Assembly: GCF_036924535.1 (NCBI RefSeq)
Contig: NZ_JAZHRT010000001.1
Location: 1,116,001-1,180,000 of the forward strand
Length of the DNA: 64,000 nt
Source: Bradyrhizobium sp. AZCC 2262
GTDB lineage: Bacteria; Pseudomonadota; Alphaproteobacteria; Rhizobiales; Xanthobacteraceae
Direction: 5' to 3'
Below are positions 42,367 through 51,566 of the stretch, one piece after another. The notes below the pieces were generated by a model. That model was not told where the DNA came from. It made no database searches and worked only from the letters and a program-made list of their open reading frames with translations. Both the position numbers and the translations under genes were made by a program. Within the stretch, counting starts at the first letter, position 1. Each line of letters opens with the position of its first letter.

Positions 42367-43391
42367 GAAGGGTTCTTCGGACGGCCCAGCAAGGACGCCA
42401 TCTCGTCTTCGAGATTTTCGAAGCCGCTCTTCTGTGGAGCGGGTGCGGGAACGGGAGGCTCGCTGCGGGCGGTCCGGGCGGGCGGCGTTTCCGGTGCAAC
42501 CGGCGGCGCCACCGGTTCGGCCGGCCGGCGCAGGGCGGCTTCCAGCCGCTGCGCCATCTCGGCGAGATTCTGGTCGGCACTCGGTGGCGCAGGGGCTGGA
42601 GGAGGCGGAGGAGGTGGCGGCGCCGCCGCCGCGCGTTCAGGCGCCCGGGCGGGCGTCTCTCGAACCGGCGGAGTGTCACGGGCAGACAGCGCCTCACGGA
42701 TTGGCGGTGCCTCGCGGCCTGACGACGCCTCACGTACTGGCGGTGCCTCTCGGACGGGCGGTGCCTCGCGGATTGGCGGTGCCTTGGGCAAGTCGCGCTG
42801 CGGCCGTGGCATCAGTGGCTCGTTGCGGCCGAGACGCGGCGGGGCAGGTTCGGGGCGACCGCTGATCGATTCCGGCGCAAAGCCCGTCAATGGATCGCTG
42901 CGGCGTTCCGGCATCGGTGGCGGCGCGGGGCGGCGGAGTTCGTCGGCAAAGGAGGGTCGTGGTGCGGGGCGCGGCGGCGGCTCCGGCATTTGCGGTTCGA
43001 CATGATCGTCGGTCGATCGCGAATCGGCTCTTGCCACCTCTTCGTTCCAGGCGGCATCAGGCAGCGGCGCGATGCGCGGCGGCTGCTCGCCGACGGCCGG
43101 GCGTGGCGCCATCTGATCGCGGTTGGGCATCGCGCGCACGATATTGGGTTCCACCACGATGTCGCTCGGGCCGCCGATCATCAGGAGATGCTCGACATTG
43201 TCGCGCCGTACCAGCACCAGGCGCCGGCGGCCGTCCACGGCGGCGGCGTCGATCACGGCGAGTCGCGGCATCCGCCCGCGCTGCGTGTTGGCGCCGAGGC
43301 GGTTATTGGCGAAACGACGAACCAGCCATGCGGCCACGCCGATCAGCGCCAGAACGGCGATGAATGCGAAGAGGAATGTCAGTGTCTGCAT
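42363..43391 (-). CDS. fliO: FliO-like protein with a long Pro-rich repeat tail
   Basis: FliO supports FliP assembly. Residues 1-100 are the FliO part: membrane helix LTFLFAFIAVLALIGVAAWL, then GRMPRLAVIDAAAVDGRRRL and VLVRRDNVEHLLMIGGPSDI. Enteric FliO ends near residue 120; this chain has 342 residues. The extra 240 are Pro/Arg/Ala-rich, including a run of (V/I)REAPP-type units at about 200-250, then a block of about ten consecutive Pro. The tail ends with a short conserved-looking helix LEDEMASLLGRP. The added region is probably disordered and cytoplasmic. Confidence 0.85.
   Translation of the reverse strand: MQTLTFLFAFIAVLALIGVAAWLVRRFANNRLGANTQRGRMPRLAVIDAAAVDGRRRLVLVRRDNVEHLLMIGGPSDIVVEPNIVRAMPNRDQMAPRPAVGEQPPRIAPLPDAAWNEEVARADSRSTDDHVEPQMPEPPPRPAPRPSFADELRRPAPPPMPERRSDPLTGFAPESISGRPEPAPPRLGRNEPLMPRPQRDLPKAPPIREAPPVREAPPVREASSGREAPPIREALSARDTPPVRETPARAPERAAAAPPPPPPPPAPAPPSADQNLAEMAQRLEAALRRPAEPVAPPVAPETPPARTARSEPPVPAPAPQKSGFENLEDEMASLLGRPKNPS
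42657..42804 (-). repeat. Degenerate repeats in fliO
   Basis: Bases here encode about seven imperfect six- to seven-residue units (REAPPI, REAPPV, REASSG, REALSA, RDTPPV) in the FliO tail. The DNA period is 18-21 bases with local near-identity (GGTGCCTCGCGG and similar). Confidence 0.75.
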
Positions 43392-43828
43392 GCTTTAGTC
43401 CCCGGCCACGGGCCGTTCTCTTGGATTGCTGGCTTCGACGAGTGCGGTCTTAGGTCTGGCTGTCCGAGCATGTTCCCCGGGAACACAATTCCGGCCATCC
43501 TGACCATGCCCCGAAGCGATCGGCGAGACGGCGAATCGCGCCCGAGATCAGCCTTAATCCTTAATTCCCCACGGCGAACGCCGCCGTCCGGTTAATTAAT
43601 AGACCAAGAATCGCTTGAGCCAAAACGACTTCTGAGCGCCCCAAGCCGCATTGGCGGCTGCTGGTTAACGCAGTTTTCGTGGCGAAAATGCGCTCGTTTT
43701 GTCGTTGTCGGCGGCATTTGGCCGATGTCGGCGGTGCTCGAACGCAATTTTAACCGGCCGTTAACCATACACCGGGCAAATTCTGCCTACCTCGCGGCGT
43801 CTGCCAGAGGTTAACGGGGAACGGCTCG
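43392..43828. other. 437-bp divergent fliO / flgB promoter region
   Basis: No gene is seen. The flgB side has a perfect CtrA box at 43750-43764. Other TTAA-rich stretches lie at 43554-43564 and 43591-43600. No -24/-12 pair with correct spacing was found on either strand. Confidence 0.6.
43750..43764 (+). promoter_or_regulatory. CtrA box upstream of flgB
   Basis: TTAACCGGCCGTTAA is a perfect TTAA-N7-TTAA, itself nearly palindromic, followed by CCAT. It ends 64 bases before the flgB ATG, a usual distance for a CtrA-activated promoter; it could also serve fliO. Confidence 0.75.
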
Positions 43829-44239
43829 ATGGCCATCAACGACCTTCCGATCCTGTCGGCGCTGCGCACCAAGATGCAGTGGCATCAGGAACGCCAGCGC
43901 GTGCTCGCCGAAAACGTGTCCAACGCCAACACCCCGAATTTCAGGCCGAGCGATCTGGTCGAGCCGAAGTTCGATAGCAAAGGCGCGAACCTCGGCGGCG
44001 CGATGGGCTCGCTCGGCATGATGCGCACCAGCGCCACCCATATCAGCGTCTCCGGCGGCGGGCAGAATTTCAGGGACGATGGCGGCAAGAACCGCTTCCT
44101 GACCAAGCCTGCCGGCAATTCGGTCAATCTAGAAGACCAGATGCTGAAGGTCTCGGCCAACCAGATGGACTATGCGGCCGCCACTTCGCTCTACACCCGC
44201 AGCCTCGGGCTGCTCAAAACCGCCATCGGAAAACGCTGA
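43829..44239 (+). CDS. flgB: Flagellar proximal rod protein FlgB
   Basis: FlgB is the first rod protein built. The 136-residue chain begins INDLPILSALRTKMQWHQER with the rod motif LAENVSNANTPNFRPSDLVE and ends NQMDYAAATSLYTRSLGLLK. Typical length. It heads the flgB-flgC-fliE-fliQ-fliR-flhB cluster downstream of a CtrA box. Confidence 0.95.
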   Translation: MAINDLPILSALRTKMQWHQERQRVLAENVSNANTPNFRPSDLVEPKFDSKGANLGGAMGSLGMMRTSATHISVSGGGQNFRDDGGKNRFLTKPAGNSVNLEDQMLKVSANQMDYAAATSLYTRSLGLLKTAIGKR

Positions 44240-44265
44240 CGCGCCGCGATTAGGAGAACCGGATC

Positions 44266-44691
44266 ATGGCAGATGATGGAAGCGATTTCGCCCGCTCGAT
44301 GAGCATCGCGACCTCTGGCTTGCGCGCGCAGGCGGGGCGGATGCGGGTGATCTCGGAAAACATCGCGAATGCGGATTCCACTGCGCCGACCGCCGCCGGC
44401 AATCCCTATCGCCGCAAGGTGCCGACATTTTCGTCGGCGCTCGACCGCACGCTGGACGCAAGGGTGGTGACGCTCGGCAAGGTCAGGACCGACCAGTCGG
44501 AGTTTCGCGTCAAGCATGAGCCGAGCAATCCGGCGGCGGACGCGGCCGGCAACGTCAAATATCCGAACGTCAATCCGCTGGTCGAAATGACCGACATGCG
44601 CGAGGCACAGCGGTCCTATGAAGCCAACCTCAACATCATCAGCGCCACGCGCCGCATGATCCAACGCACGCTCGACATCCTCAAGGCCTGA
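44266..44691 (+). CDS. flgC: Flagellar proximal rod protein FlgC
   Basis: FlgC is a rod component exported with FlgB. The 141-residue product has the N-terminal segment SIATSGLRAQAGRMRVISEN with the motif ISENIANADSTAPTAAGNPY, then YPNVNPLVEMTDMREAQRSY and a C-terminal helix ATRRMIQRTLDILK. It begins 26 bases after flgB with AGGAGAACC before the ATG. Confidence 0.95.
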   Translation: MADDGSDFARSMSIATSGLRAQAGRMRVISENIANADSTAPTAAGNPYRRKVPTFSSALDRTLDARVVTLGKVRTDQSEFRVKHEPSNPAADAAGNVKYPNVNPLVEMTDMREAQRSYEANLNIISATRRMIQRTLDILKA

Positions 44692-44707
44692 ACAGGAACC
44701 GTAGAAA

Positions 44708-45022
44708 ATGGCTTCACCGACCGTTGCAGCAAATGCCTACGCCGCGCTTTCGCGCATCATGGAATCCGGCGGCGCCGAAAAGGGCGGCCAAGCCGCCGCC
44801 GGCGGCCCATCCTTCAGCGCGCTGCTCAAGGACGCCGTGGGAAGTGTGCTGGATGCCGGCAAGAAATCCGATGCCCAGACCATGGCGATGACTTCAGGCA
44901 AGGCCAACGTCATGGACGTGGTGACGGCGGTCGCGGAGACCGACGTCGCGGTCTCGACGCTGGTGTCGGTGCGCGACCGGGTGATCCAGTCCTATGAAGA
45001 TATCATGAAGATGCCGATCTGA
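44708..45022 (+). CDS. fliE: Flagellar hook-basal body protein FliE
   Basis: FliE joins the MS-ring to the rod. The 104-residue protein has the family C-terminus VTAVAETDVAVSTLVSVRDR followed by VIQSYEDIMKMPI, and the central LKDAVGSVLDAGKKSDAQTM. It is 16 bases after flgC; the following intergenic stretch carries an inverted repeat before fliQ. Confidence 0.94.
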   Translation: MASPTVAANAYAALSRIMESGGAEKGGQAAAGGPSFSALLKDAVGSVLDAGKKSDAQTMAMTSGKANVMDVVTAVAETDVAVSTLVSVRDRVIQSYEDIMKMPI

Positions 45023-45026
45023 GGAG

Positions 45027-45110
45027 GCGAATGGCGAATAGGGAATGGCGAGTAGGGAAGGCGCGACCGCATTTCCTAGCCCCATTCGCTATTCGCCACT
45101 CGCCATTCGC
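45027..45110. repeat. Inverted repeat between fliE and fliQ
   Basis: GCGAATGGCGAATAGGGAATGG on the left is matched by an inverse copy ending GCCACTCGCCATTCGC on the right, spaced by about 25 bases. Elements made of ATTCGCCATTCGC units are common intergenic repeats in Bradyrhizobium. It breaks the otherwise tight operon. Confidence 0.8.
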
Positions 45111-45145
45111 GGACTGAATGAACAATTGAAACTGAGAGACTTGAA

Positions 45146-45409
45146 ATGACCGGTGCTGAAACCCTCGACGTGGCGCGCGATGCGATCTGGACCATCGTGG
45201 TGGTGTCGTCACCCCTGATGGTGATTGGGCTCGTGGTCGGCGTCGTGGTCTCGCTGTTCCAGGCGCTGACCCAGATCCAGGAACAGACGCTGATCTTCGT
45301 GCCGAAGATTCTCGCGATCTTCGTCACGCTATTGCTCGCCTTGCCGTTCATGGCGGATTCGCTGCACAGTCACATGATGCGGATATCGTCGCGAATCATA
45401 GGCGGTTGA
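45146..45409 (+). CDS. fliQ: Flagellar export gate protein FliQ
   Basis: FliQ is a small gate component with two membrane helices. The 87-residue product has TIVVVSSPLMVIGLVVGVVV and then the signature VSLFQALTQIQEQTLIFVPK and AIFVTLLLALPFMADSL. Normal length for the family. It starts with ATG after GAGAGACTTGAA and precedes fliR by 14 bases. Confidence 0.96.
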   Translation: MTGAETLDVARDAIWTIVVVSSPLMVIGLVVGVVVSLFQALTQIQEQTLIFVPKILAIFVTLLLALPFMADSLHSHMMRISSRIIGG

Positions 45410-45423
45410 TGCATTGTGAATGA

Positions 45424-46194
45424 ATGCGCGTCGACATATCGCTGCTGCCGGCCCTTGCCGCCACCTTCATGCTGGTGTTTGCCCGCGTGGGCGCCATGGT
45501 GATGCTGTTGCCGGGATTCGGCGAGAGCAACATCCCGGTGCGCGTCAAGCTTGCGATCGCGCTCCTGCTGACGCTGATCATCCTGCCGCTGCACCGCGCC
45601 GCCTATCACGTCGACCTGACCTCGATGGCCGCGCTCGGCGTATTGATGGTGCACGAGATCGTCATCGGCATCGTGCTCGGCGCGACCGCGCGCGTCACGC
45701 TGTCGGCGCTGGCGGTCGCGGGTTCGGTGATCGCCCAGCAGCTCGGCCTCGGCTTCGTCACCGCCGTCGACCCGACCCAGGGGCAACAGGGTCTGCTGAT
45801 CGGCAACTTCCTCACCGTCCTGGGCGTGACGCTGCTGTTCGCCACCGACAGCCATTACCTCGTCATCGCGGCGCTGAACGAGAGCTACCGGATTTTCTCG
45901 CCGGGCGAGTCGCTGCCGAGCGGCGACGTTGCGGCGCTGGCGACGCGGGCGTTTGCCGCGGCCTTCAAGATCGGCATGCAGCTTTCGGCGCCGTTTCTGG
46001 TGTTCGGCCTCGTTTTCAATATCGGCCTTGGCGTGCTGGCGCGGCTGATGCCGGCGATGCAGGTTTATTTCGTCGGCGTGCCGCTGTCGATCATGATTGG
46101 CTTCCTGATCTTCGCCTTCGTCCTCACCGGAATGATGGCGACCTATCTCAACTACTTCATCGGCGTGATGCACGAGCTGACGCCGCTGAAATAG
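45424..46194 (+). CDS. fliR: Flagellar export gate protein FliR
   Basis: FliR completes the FliPQR export gate. The 256-residue membrane protein shows PALAATFMLVFARVGAMVML, GFGESNIPVRVKLAIALLLT and the later AAFKIGMQLSAPFLVFGLVF, with several long hydrophobic segments as in the family. It follows fliQ by 14 bases and is separated from flhB by a palindromic repeat. Confidence 0.95.
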   Translation: MRVDISLLPALAATFMLVFARVGAMVMLLPGFGESNIPVRVKLAIALLLTLIILPLHRAAYHVDLTSMAALGVLMVHEIVIGIVLGATARVTLSALAVAGSVIAQQLGLGFVTAVDPTQGQQGLLIGNFLTVLGVTLLFATDSHYLVIAALNESYRIFSPGESLPSGDVAALATRAFAAAFKIGMQLSAPFLVFGLVFNIGLGVLARLMPAMQVYFVGVPLSIMIGFLIFAFVLTGMMATYLNYFIGVMHELTPLK

Positions 46195-46199
46195 AGCGT

Positions 46200-46292
46200 G
46201 ATCTCCGGGCAAACGCTCCGCGTTTGTCCCGAGGGAAAAGCGGGTGCCGGTTTTTCTTCGCGACAAACGCGGAACGCGTTTGCGCGGAGATC
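46200..46292. repeat. Palindromic repeat between fliR and flhB
   Basis: Arms GATCTCCGGGCAAACGCTCC / GGAACGCGTTTGCGCGGAGA plus CGTTTGTC / GACAAACG give a near-perfect inverted repeat of about 30 bases around a 33-base centre. Followed by ATCATGTTCAAACAA. This is a family of intergenic elements frequent in Rhizobiales. Confidence 0.85.
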
Positions 46293-46321
46293 ATGTTCAA
46301 ACAAGGTGCTAGGACGCCGCG

Positions 46322-47395
46322 ATGGCCGACGATACCGACGACAAAACAGAAGACCCTACGCAAAAACGTCTCGACGAGGCGCTTGAAAGAGGGGACGTCG
46401 CCAAGAGCCAGGAGGTCAATACCTGGTTCATCATCGCGGGCGGCACGCTGATATTATCGACCTTTTCGGGATCGGTCGGCAGCGGCATCCTGACGCCGAT
46501 GCGCGCCCTGATCGCCAATGCGGGCCAGCTTCGTACCGACGGCACAGCGCTGCTCGCGCTCGGCAACACGCTGAGCTATGCTGTGCTCGGCGCCATCGGC
46601 GTGCCGCTGTTGATGCTGGCGCTCGCCGCGATCGCCGGCAACATGATCCAGCACCGCCTGGTATGGTCTTCGGAATCGCTGAAGCCGAAATTCAGCAAGG
46701 TATCGCCCGGCGCCGGACTGAAGCGCATCTTCGGCAAGCAGGCGGTGGCGAATTTCGCCAAGGGCCTGTTCAAGCTGATCGCGCTCGGCGCTGTCATGAT
46801 GGCGGTGCTGTGGCCCGAGCGCCATCGCCTGGAATCGTTCCTGATGTTCGATCCTTCGGCGATCCTCGGCGTCACCATCAGCCTGACGCTGCAATTGATG
46901 GGCGCGGTAGTGGCGATGCTGGCCGCGGTCGCGATCGCCGATTACTTCTTCCAGTACCGGCAATGGTACCAGCGGCAAAGGATGTCGCTGCAGGAGATCA
47001 AGGACGAGTTCAAGCAGTCCGAAGGCGACCCCCACATCAAGGGCAAGATCCGGCAGTTGCGCCAGCAGCGCATGAAGAAGCGCATGATGGCCGCCGTGCC
47101 CAAGGCCAGCGTGATCATCACCAACCCGACCCACTATTCGGTGGCGCTGTCCTACGATCGCGGCATGTCGGCGCCGGTCTGCGTCGCCAAGGGCGCCGAC
47201 AACATTGCCTTGAAGATCAGGGAAATAGCCAGGAAGCACGACATTCCGATCGTGGAGAACGTGCCGCTGGCGCGCGCGCTTTATGCCACCGTCGATATCG
47301 ACGAGGAGATTCCGGTCGAGCACTATCAGGCGGTCGCCGAGATCATCGGCTACGTCATGGGTCTGAAGAGGGGGCTTGCCGCCCGGAGAATGTGA
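46322..47395 (+). CDS. flhB: Flagellar export switch protein FlhB
   Basis: FlhB governs the switch in export specificity. The 357-residue product starts with DKTEDPTQKRLDEALERGDV and four membrane segments, then the cytoplasmic part with the autocleavage site NPTH in SVIITNPTHYSVALSYDRGM (about residue 265). The end VPLARALYATVDIDEEIPVE is typical. It is the last flagellar gene of the cluster and is followed 183 bases later by cckA. Confidence 0.96.
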   Translation: MADDTDDKTEDPTQKRLDEALERGDVAKSQEVNTWFIIAGGTLILSTFSGSVGSGILTPMRALIANAGQLRTDGTALLALGNTLSYAVLGAIGVPLLMLALAAIAGNMIQHRLVWSSESLKPKFSKVSPGAGLKRIFGKQAVANFAKGLFKLIALGAVMMAVLWPERHRLESFLMFDPSAILGVTISLTLQLMGAVVAMLAAVAIADYFFQYRQWYQRQRMSLQEIKDEFKQSEGDPHIKGKIRQLRQQRMKKRMMAAVPKASVIITNPTHYSVALSYDRGMSAPVCVAKGADNIALKIREIARKHDIPIVENVPLARALYATVDIDEEIPVEHYQAVAEIIGYVMGLKRGLAARRM

Positions 47396-47578
47396 GAGGA
47401 ACCGCTGGAAAACGCCTTGAAATGCCTTCAATCTGTCAAATAGCTGCCTGATGGGCTTGCGCTCGCGGGGCCGATTCAGGCACTCAGGAGGGGTGCGCCA
47501 GCCGAACGTAGGGTTACCTGCGGCCGGCCGATTTCGAACGGCGCGTGAGCTCCTCGCCGATAGGCAACGCCGCTTCAT

Positions 47579-50144
47579 ATGACCGTCGAAACTGACAGCC
47601 ATCCGCCGACCGAGCCCTTTGCGGCCAATGAGCCGGCGCGGCGGGGCGGCAGCATCGTGCTGGTGCTGCTGGTCGCTGCCGGCATCGTGGCGGTGGCGGT
47701 GGTGCTGATGACGATCGGTCGCGCCCAGGCCCAGCCCTATATCCTCGGCGTGCTGGCGCTGCTTGCCATGGTTGGCCTGTTCAATCTGTTCGCCTTCGCC
47801 GCCGGTATTATCCGCTTCACCGACCGTGCCGCCGACGACCCCGTGATGGGCCGCATCGCCGATCACGCCCATGACGGTTTGGCCGTGACCGACCCGAAGG
47901 GCCATGTCGTCTATTCGAACGCGGCCTATCTGGTTCTGACGGGCGCCGCGAGCCCGCAGGACGTGCGCCCCATCGAACGCGTCTTCATCGGTAACCCGGG
48001 ACGTCTCCGAGGCCGTGTTCCGCCTGCTCAAGGCCGCCCGCGAAAGCAAGCGGCAGCAGGAGGAGGTCCGCATCGCCGGCTCTGACGGTGCACAGGGGCG
48101 CTGGCTGCGGATGCGGGTTCGTCCGCTCGGCCAGGGCAAGCGCGAAGCAAAATACGCCGTGTGGTCGATCGCCGACATCACGCGGGATCGCGAGCGCCAG
48201 GAAGATGTGTTCCGGGAGCTGCAGCACGCGATCGAATATCTCGACCACGCGCCGTGCGGCTTTTTCTCGGTCAGTCCGGCCGGCGACGTCATCTATGTCA
48301 ACGCCACGCTGGCGAACTGGCTCGATTACGATCTCGCCGAGATCGGTTCGGGCGGGCTGAAGCTCACCGATGTCGTCTCCGGCGACGGCGCCGCGCTATT
48401 GACCTCGATCGTGGCGGTGCCCGGCGAGGTCAAGACCGAAGTGTTCGACATCGACCTGCGCATGCGCGGCGGCAGGACCATGCCGGTGCGGCTCTATCAC
48501 AAGCTCGCCTTCGGCGCCGATGGCGCGCCGGGTTCGTCGCGCACGCTCGTGATCAGCCGCACGCGCGACGAGCATTCCGACCCCGAACGCGCCGCCGAAG
48601 TCCGCTTCATGCGGTTCTTCGACCATACGCCGATGGCGATTGCGACGGTGGACCGCGGCGGCGCCGTCGTCCGCGCCAACGCCCGCTTCGCCAAGCTGGC
48701 GCAGAGCCTCAGCCCGGATGGCGCGGCCAACAAGTCGATCTTCCGCACCGTCAACGCACGCGATCGCAGCCTTCTGATCGCGGCGATCAACCAGGCGGCG
48801 GAAGGGCAGGGCGACATCGCGCCGGTCGAGGCCATGCTCGACGGCGCCAAGGAGCGCTGGGGGCAGTTCTTCGTCACCGCGGTCGAGGAGGACGAGCGCG
48901 ACACCGAAGCCGCCATCGTCTATCTCCTGGAGACCACCGAGCGGCGCACGCTGGAAAACCAGATCAACCAGTCGCAGAAGATGGACATGGTCGGCCAGCT
49001 GGCCGGCGGCATCGCGCACGACTTCAACAACGTGCTCTCAGCCATCATGATGGCCAACGACTTCCTGCTGAACGCGCACAAGCCGACCGATCCGTCGTTC
49101 CAGGACATCATGCAGATCAAGCAGAACGCCACCCGCGCCGCGACGCTGGTGCGGCAACTGCTTGCGTTCTCGCGCCGCCAGACGCTGCGGCCGCAGGTGC
49201 TCGACCTCGGGGATGCGCTGTCCGACCTCACCATGCTGCTGCGGCGCCTGATCGGGGAGAAGGTCAAGCTCGACCTCGTGCATGGCCGCGACCTCTGGCC
49301 GGTCAAGGTCGACGTCTCGCAGTTCGAACAGGTGGTCGTCAATCTCGCGGTCAACGCGCGCGACGCGATGCCCGATGGCGGCAAGCTGACGGTGAGGACC
49401 GGCAATGTAACGGTGGATGAAGCCGCGCAGCTTTCGCACAAGGGCATGCCGGCCGCCGATTACGTGCGGATCGACATTTCCGATACCGGCACCGGCATCC
49501 CGGCCGACATCGTCGACAAGATCTTCGAGCCGTTCTTCTCGACCAAGGAGGTCGGCAAGGGCACCGGGCTTGGTCTCTCCACGGTCTATGGCATCGTCAA
49601 GCAAACCGGCGGCTTCGTCTACGTCGACTCCACGCCCGGCGAGGGCACCACGTTCCGCATCTTCCTGCCGCGTCACCGGCCCGAACTGGAAGCGCAGCCG
49701 GAGGCGCAGGCCACCAATGGTGCGGCCAGGGAAGGGGCAGCCGAGCCGTCGAAGCCGCGGCCCGACCTGACCGGGCAGGGCACCATCCTCCTGGTGGAAG
49801 ACGAGGACGGCCTGCGCTCCCTGAATGCGCGCGGCCTTCGTTCGCGCGGCTACAGCGTGATCGAGGCCTCCAATGGCATCGAGGCGATGGAGGCGCTCGA
49901 CGAAAAGGACGGCGCGGTCGATCTTGTCGTCTCCGACGTCGTGATGCCGGAAATGGACGGCCCGACGCTGTTGCGCGAAATGCGCAAGCGCAATCCGAAT
50001 CTCAAGATCATCTTCGTCTCAGGTTATGCCGAAGAAGCCTTCGACAAGAGCCTGCCGGAAAACGAACAATTCGCCTTCCTGCCGAAGCCGTTCGCGCTTT
50101 CCGCGCTGGTCGAGAAGGTGAAGGAGACCATGACGGCATCGTGA
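47579..50144 (+). pseudogene. cckA: Cell-cycle hybrid histidine kinase CckA, interrupted by a +1 frameshift
   Basis: CckA sends phosphate via ChpT to CtrA and CpdR. The reading frame from ATG 47579 has two membrane segments (SIVLVLLVAAGIVAVAVVLM, LGVLALLAMVGLFNLFAFAA) and a PAS start, then breaks near 47996-48000: CCCGGGACGTC reads as GRLRGR, whereas removing one G restores IGNPDVSEAVFRLLKAARES and continues to 50144. The second part has PAS segments, the kinase box GGIAHDFNNVLSAIMMANDF, the ATPase lid [19 protein letters not shown] and a REC domain (LLVEDEDGLRSL, DLVVSDVVMPEMDG). Corrected length about 854. The gene is essential in Caulobacter, so a sequencing error in the GGG run is likely. 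Confidence 0.88.
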
Positions 50145-50402
50145 GCTTGGGCCGGGCAGGGCCGACATGAAAACCTCGTCCCGGAACCTCGTCGCGCTCG
50201 CGCCTTGTGGAACGGCAGATGTTCTGCCGGGGCGGCGAGTAAGGGCGCTCGCCACACCTCGTAATTGCTGCTAACCCCCTGCCATATCGTCACATCCCCG
50301 CGACTGAGGGCCGCAGCCGCGGTTCCCGATATTGGCTTCACTTTTAGGCATCTGTGCCCATCTTAGGGGCGCTTCCCCATCCTGGGGACTGAGGAAAAAC
50401 AC

Positions 50403-51377
50403 ATGAATTTCTCGCAAGGCACGCGTGGAATTGTTCGGGCACTGGCAATTGTTCTGTCCGTAGCGCTCCCGCTGGCGGTCGCGGTCTCGGCGGCTGACGC
50501 CCGCGTCGGCGGTGGCGGCAGTTCCGGTTCGCGGGGATCGCGAACCTTTTCGGCGCCCCCCAGCACCACCACCGCGCCGGGCACGGCCCAGCCCATGAAC
50601 CGTACCTTCACCCAGCCGGGCAACCCCGGAATGGGCGCACCGGCAGCTGCCGGTGCGGCGAACAAGGGCGGCTTCTTCAACCGGCCCGGCATGGGCATGC
50701 TCGGCGGTCTCGCCGCGGGCTTCCTCGGCGCCGGCCTGCTCGGCATGCTGTTCGGCGGCGGCTTGTTCTCCGGCCTCGGCGGCCTGTCCTCGATCATCGG
50801 CCTGCTGCTGCAGGTCGCTCTGATCGTTATCGTGGTGCGGCTGGCGATGTCGTGGTGGCAGCGCCGCCACACGCCGGCCTCCGCCTATGCCGGCGCGCCT
50901 GCAGAAGGCCCCGGCGCCCAGCCCAGCTTCCGCTCCGGCCTGAGTGGCTTTGGTCTGGGATCGAACCAGCCGGCGCTGGAAATCCAGCCGGCCGACTATG
51001 AAGCGTTCGAACGCCTGCTCGGCGAGATTCAGGCCGCGTGGTCGAACGAGGACATCGCCAAACTGCATACGCTGGCGACCCCCGAGATGGTGTCCTATTT
51101 CTCCAAGGATCTCGAGGCGAACAAGGCCAACAACGACGTCAACAAGGTGACAGACGTCAAGCTGCTGCAGGGCGACCTCGCCGAAGCCTGGCGGGAAGGC
51201 GAAACCGATTTCGCCAGCGTGGCGATGCGGTTCTCGCTGGTCGACAAGACCCTGGAGCGCACCACCGGCCGTCTGGTCTCGGGCAGCGAAACGCCGATCG
51301 AAGCCACTGAAGTGTGGACCTTCGCCCGCCGGCGCGGCGCCGATTGGGAACTCTCGGCGATCCAGCAGACCAGCTGA
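50403..51377 (+). CDS. Tim44-like domain protein
   Basis: A 324-residue exported or membrane protein. The N-terminus is a signal (VRALAIVLSVALPLAVAVSA), then a Gly/Ser/Pro-rich stretch, a membrane helix pair (LGGLAAGFLGAGLLGMLFGG, IIGLLLQVALIVIVVRLAMS) and a C-terminal Tim44/TimA-type domain (FERLLGEIQAAWSNEDIAKL to ATEVWTFARRRGADWELSAI). Bacterial members are of uncertain role; TimA-like proteins bind membranes. It ends 19 bases before a strong terminator. Confidence 0.88.
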   Translation: MNFSQGTRGIVRALAIVLSVALPLAVAVSAADARVGGGGSSGSRGSRTFSAPPSTTTAPGTAQPMNRTFTQPGNPGMGAPAAAGAANKGGFFNRPGMGMLGGLAAGFLGAGLLGMLFGGGLFSGLGGLSSIIGLLLQVALIVIVVRLAMSWWQRRHTPASAYAGAPAEGPGAQPSFRSGLSGFGLGSNQPALEIQPADYEAFERLLGEIQAAWSNEDIAKLHTLATPEMVSYFSKDLEANKANNDVNKVTDVKLLQGDLAEAWREGETDFASVAMRFSLVDKTLERTTGRLVSGSETPIEATEVWTFARRRGADWELSAIQQTS

Positions 51378-51396
51378 TCGCCACAACGTGACGATC

Positions 51397-51431
51397 AAGG
51401 CGCTGCGGTTCGTTCCGCGGCGCCTTTTTCT
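51397..51431 (+). terminator. Terminator after the Tim44-like gene
   Basis: Stem AAGGCGC-T-GCGG / CCGC-G-GCGCCTT with a TTCGTT loop and TTTTTCTTTG behind it. Confidence 0.85.
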
Positions 51432-51566
51432 TTGTCGTGTTGTTTGTCTTCGGCATGATCCGTTTGTTCCGAATGCGGCGCGATGTTCTTCATCCTGCAC
51501 GGGAATAATGCCTGCCACGGTGGGTTGATGACAAACGATCCATAAAAAACAACAGGGAGGACTTCG

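Noticed and set aside
43721..43740. TTGGCCGATGTCGGCGG before flgB as a sigma-54 promoter
   Set aside because: GG-GC spacing is short by one and the -12 part has no TTGC; the CtrA box is a better explanation.
45370..46266. 298-residue minus-strand frame opposite fliR
   Set aside because: Its residues are almost only Arg, Gln, His, Asp and Glu, the reverse image of hydrophobic FliR codons.
46454..48292. 612-residue minus-strand open frame across flhB and cckA
   Set aside because: It is His/Arg/Gly-rich with no family features and runs opposite to flhB and cckA; long antisense frames are expected at this GC content.
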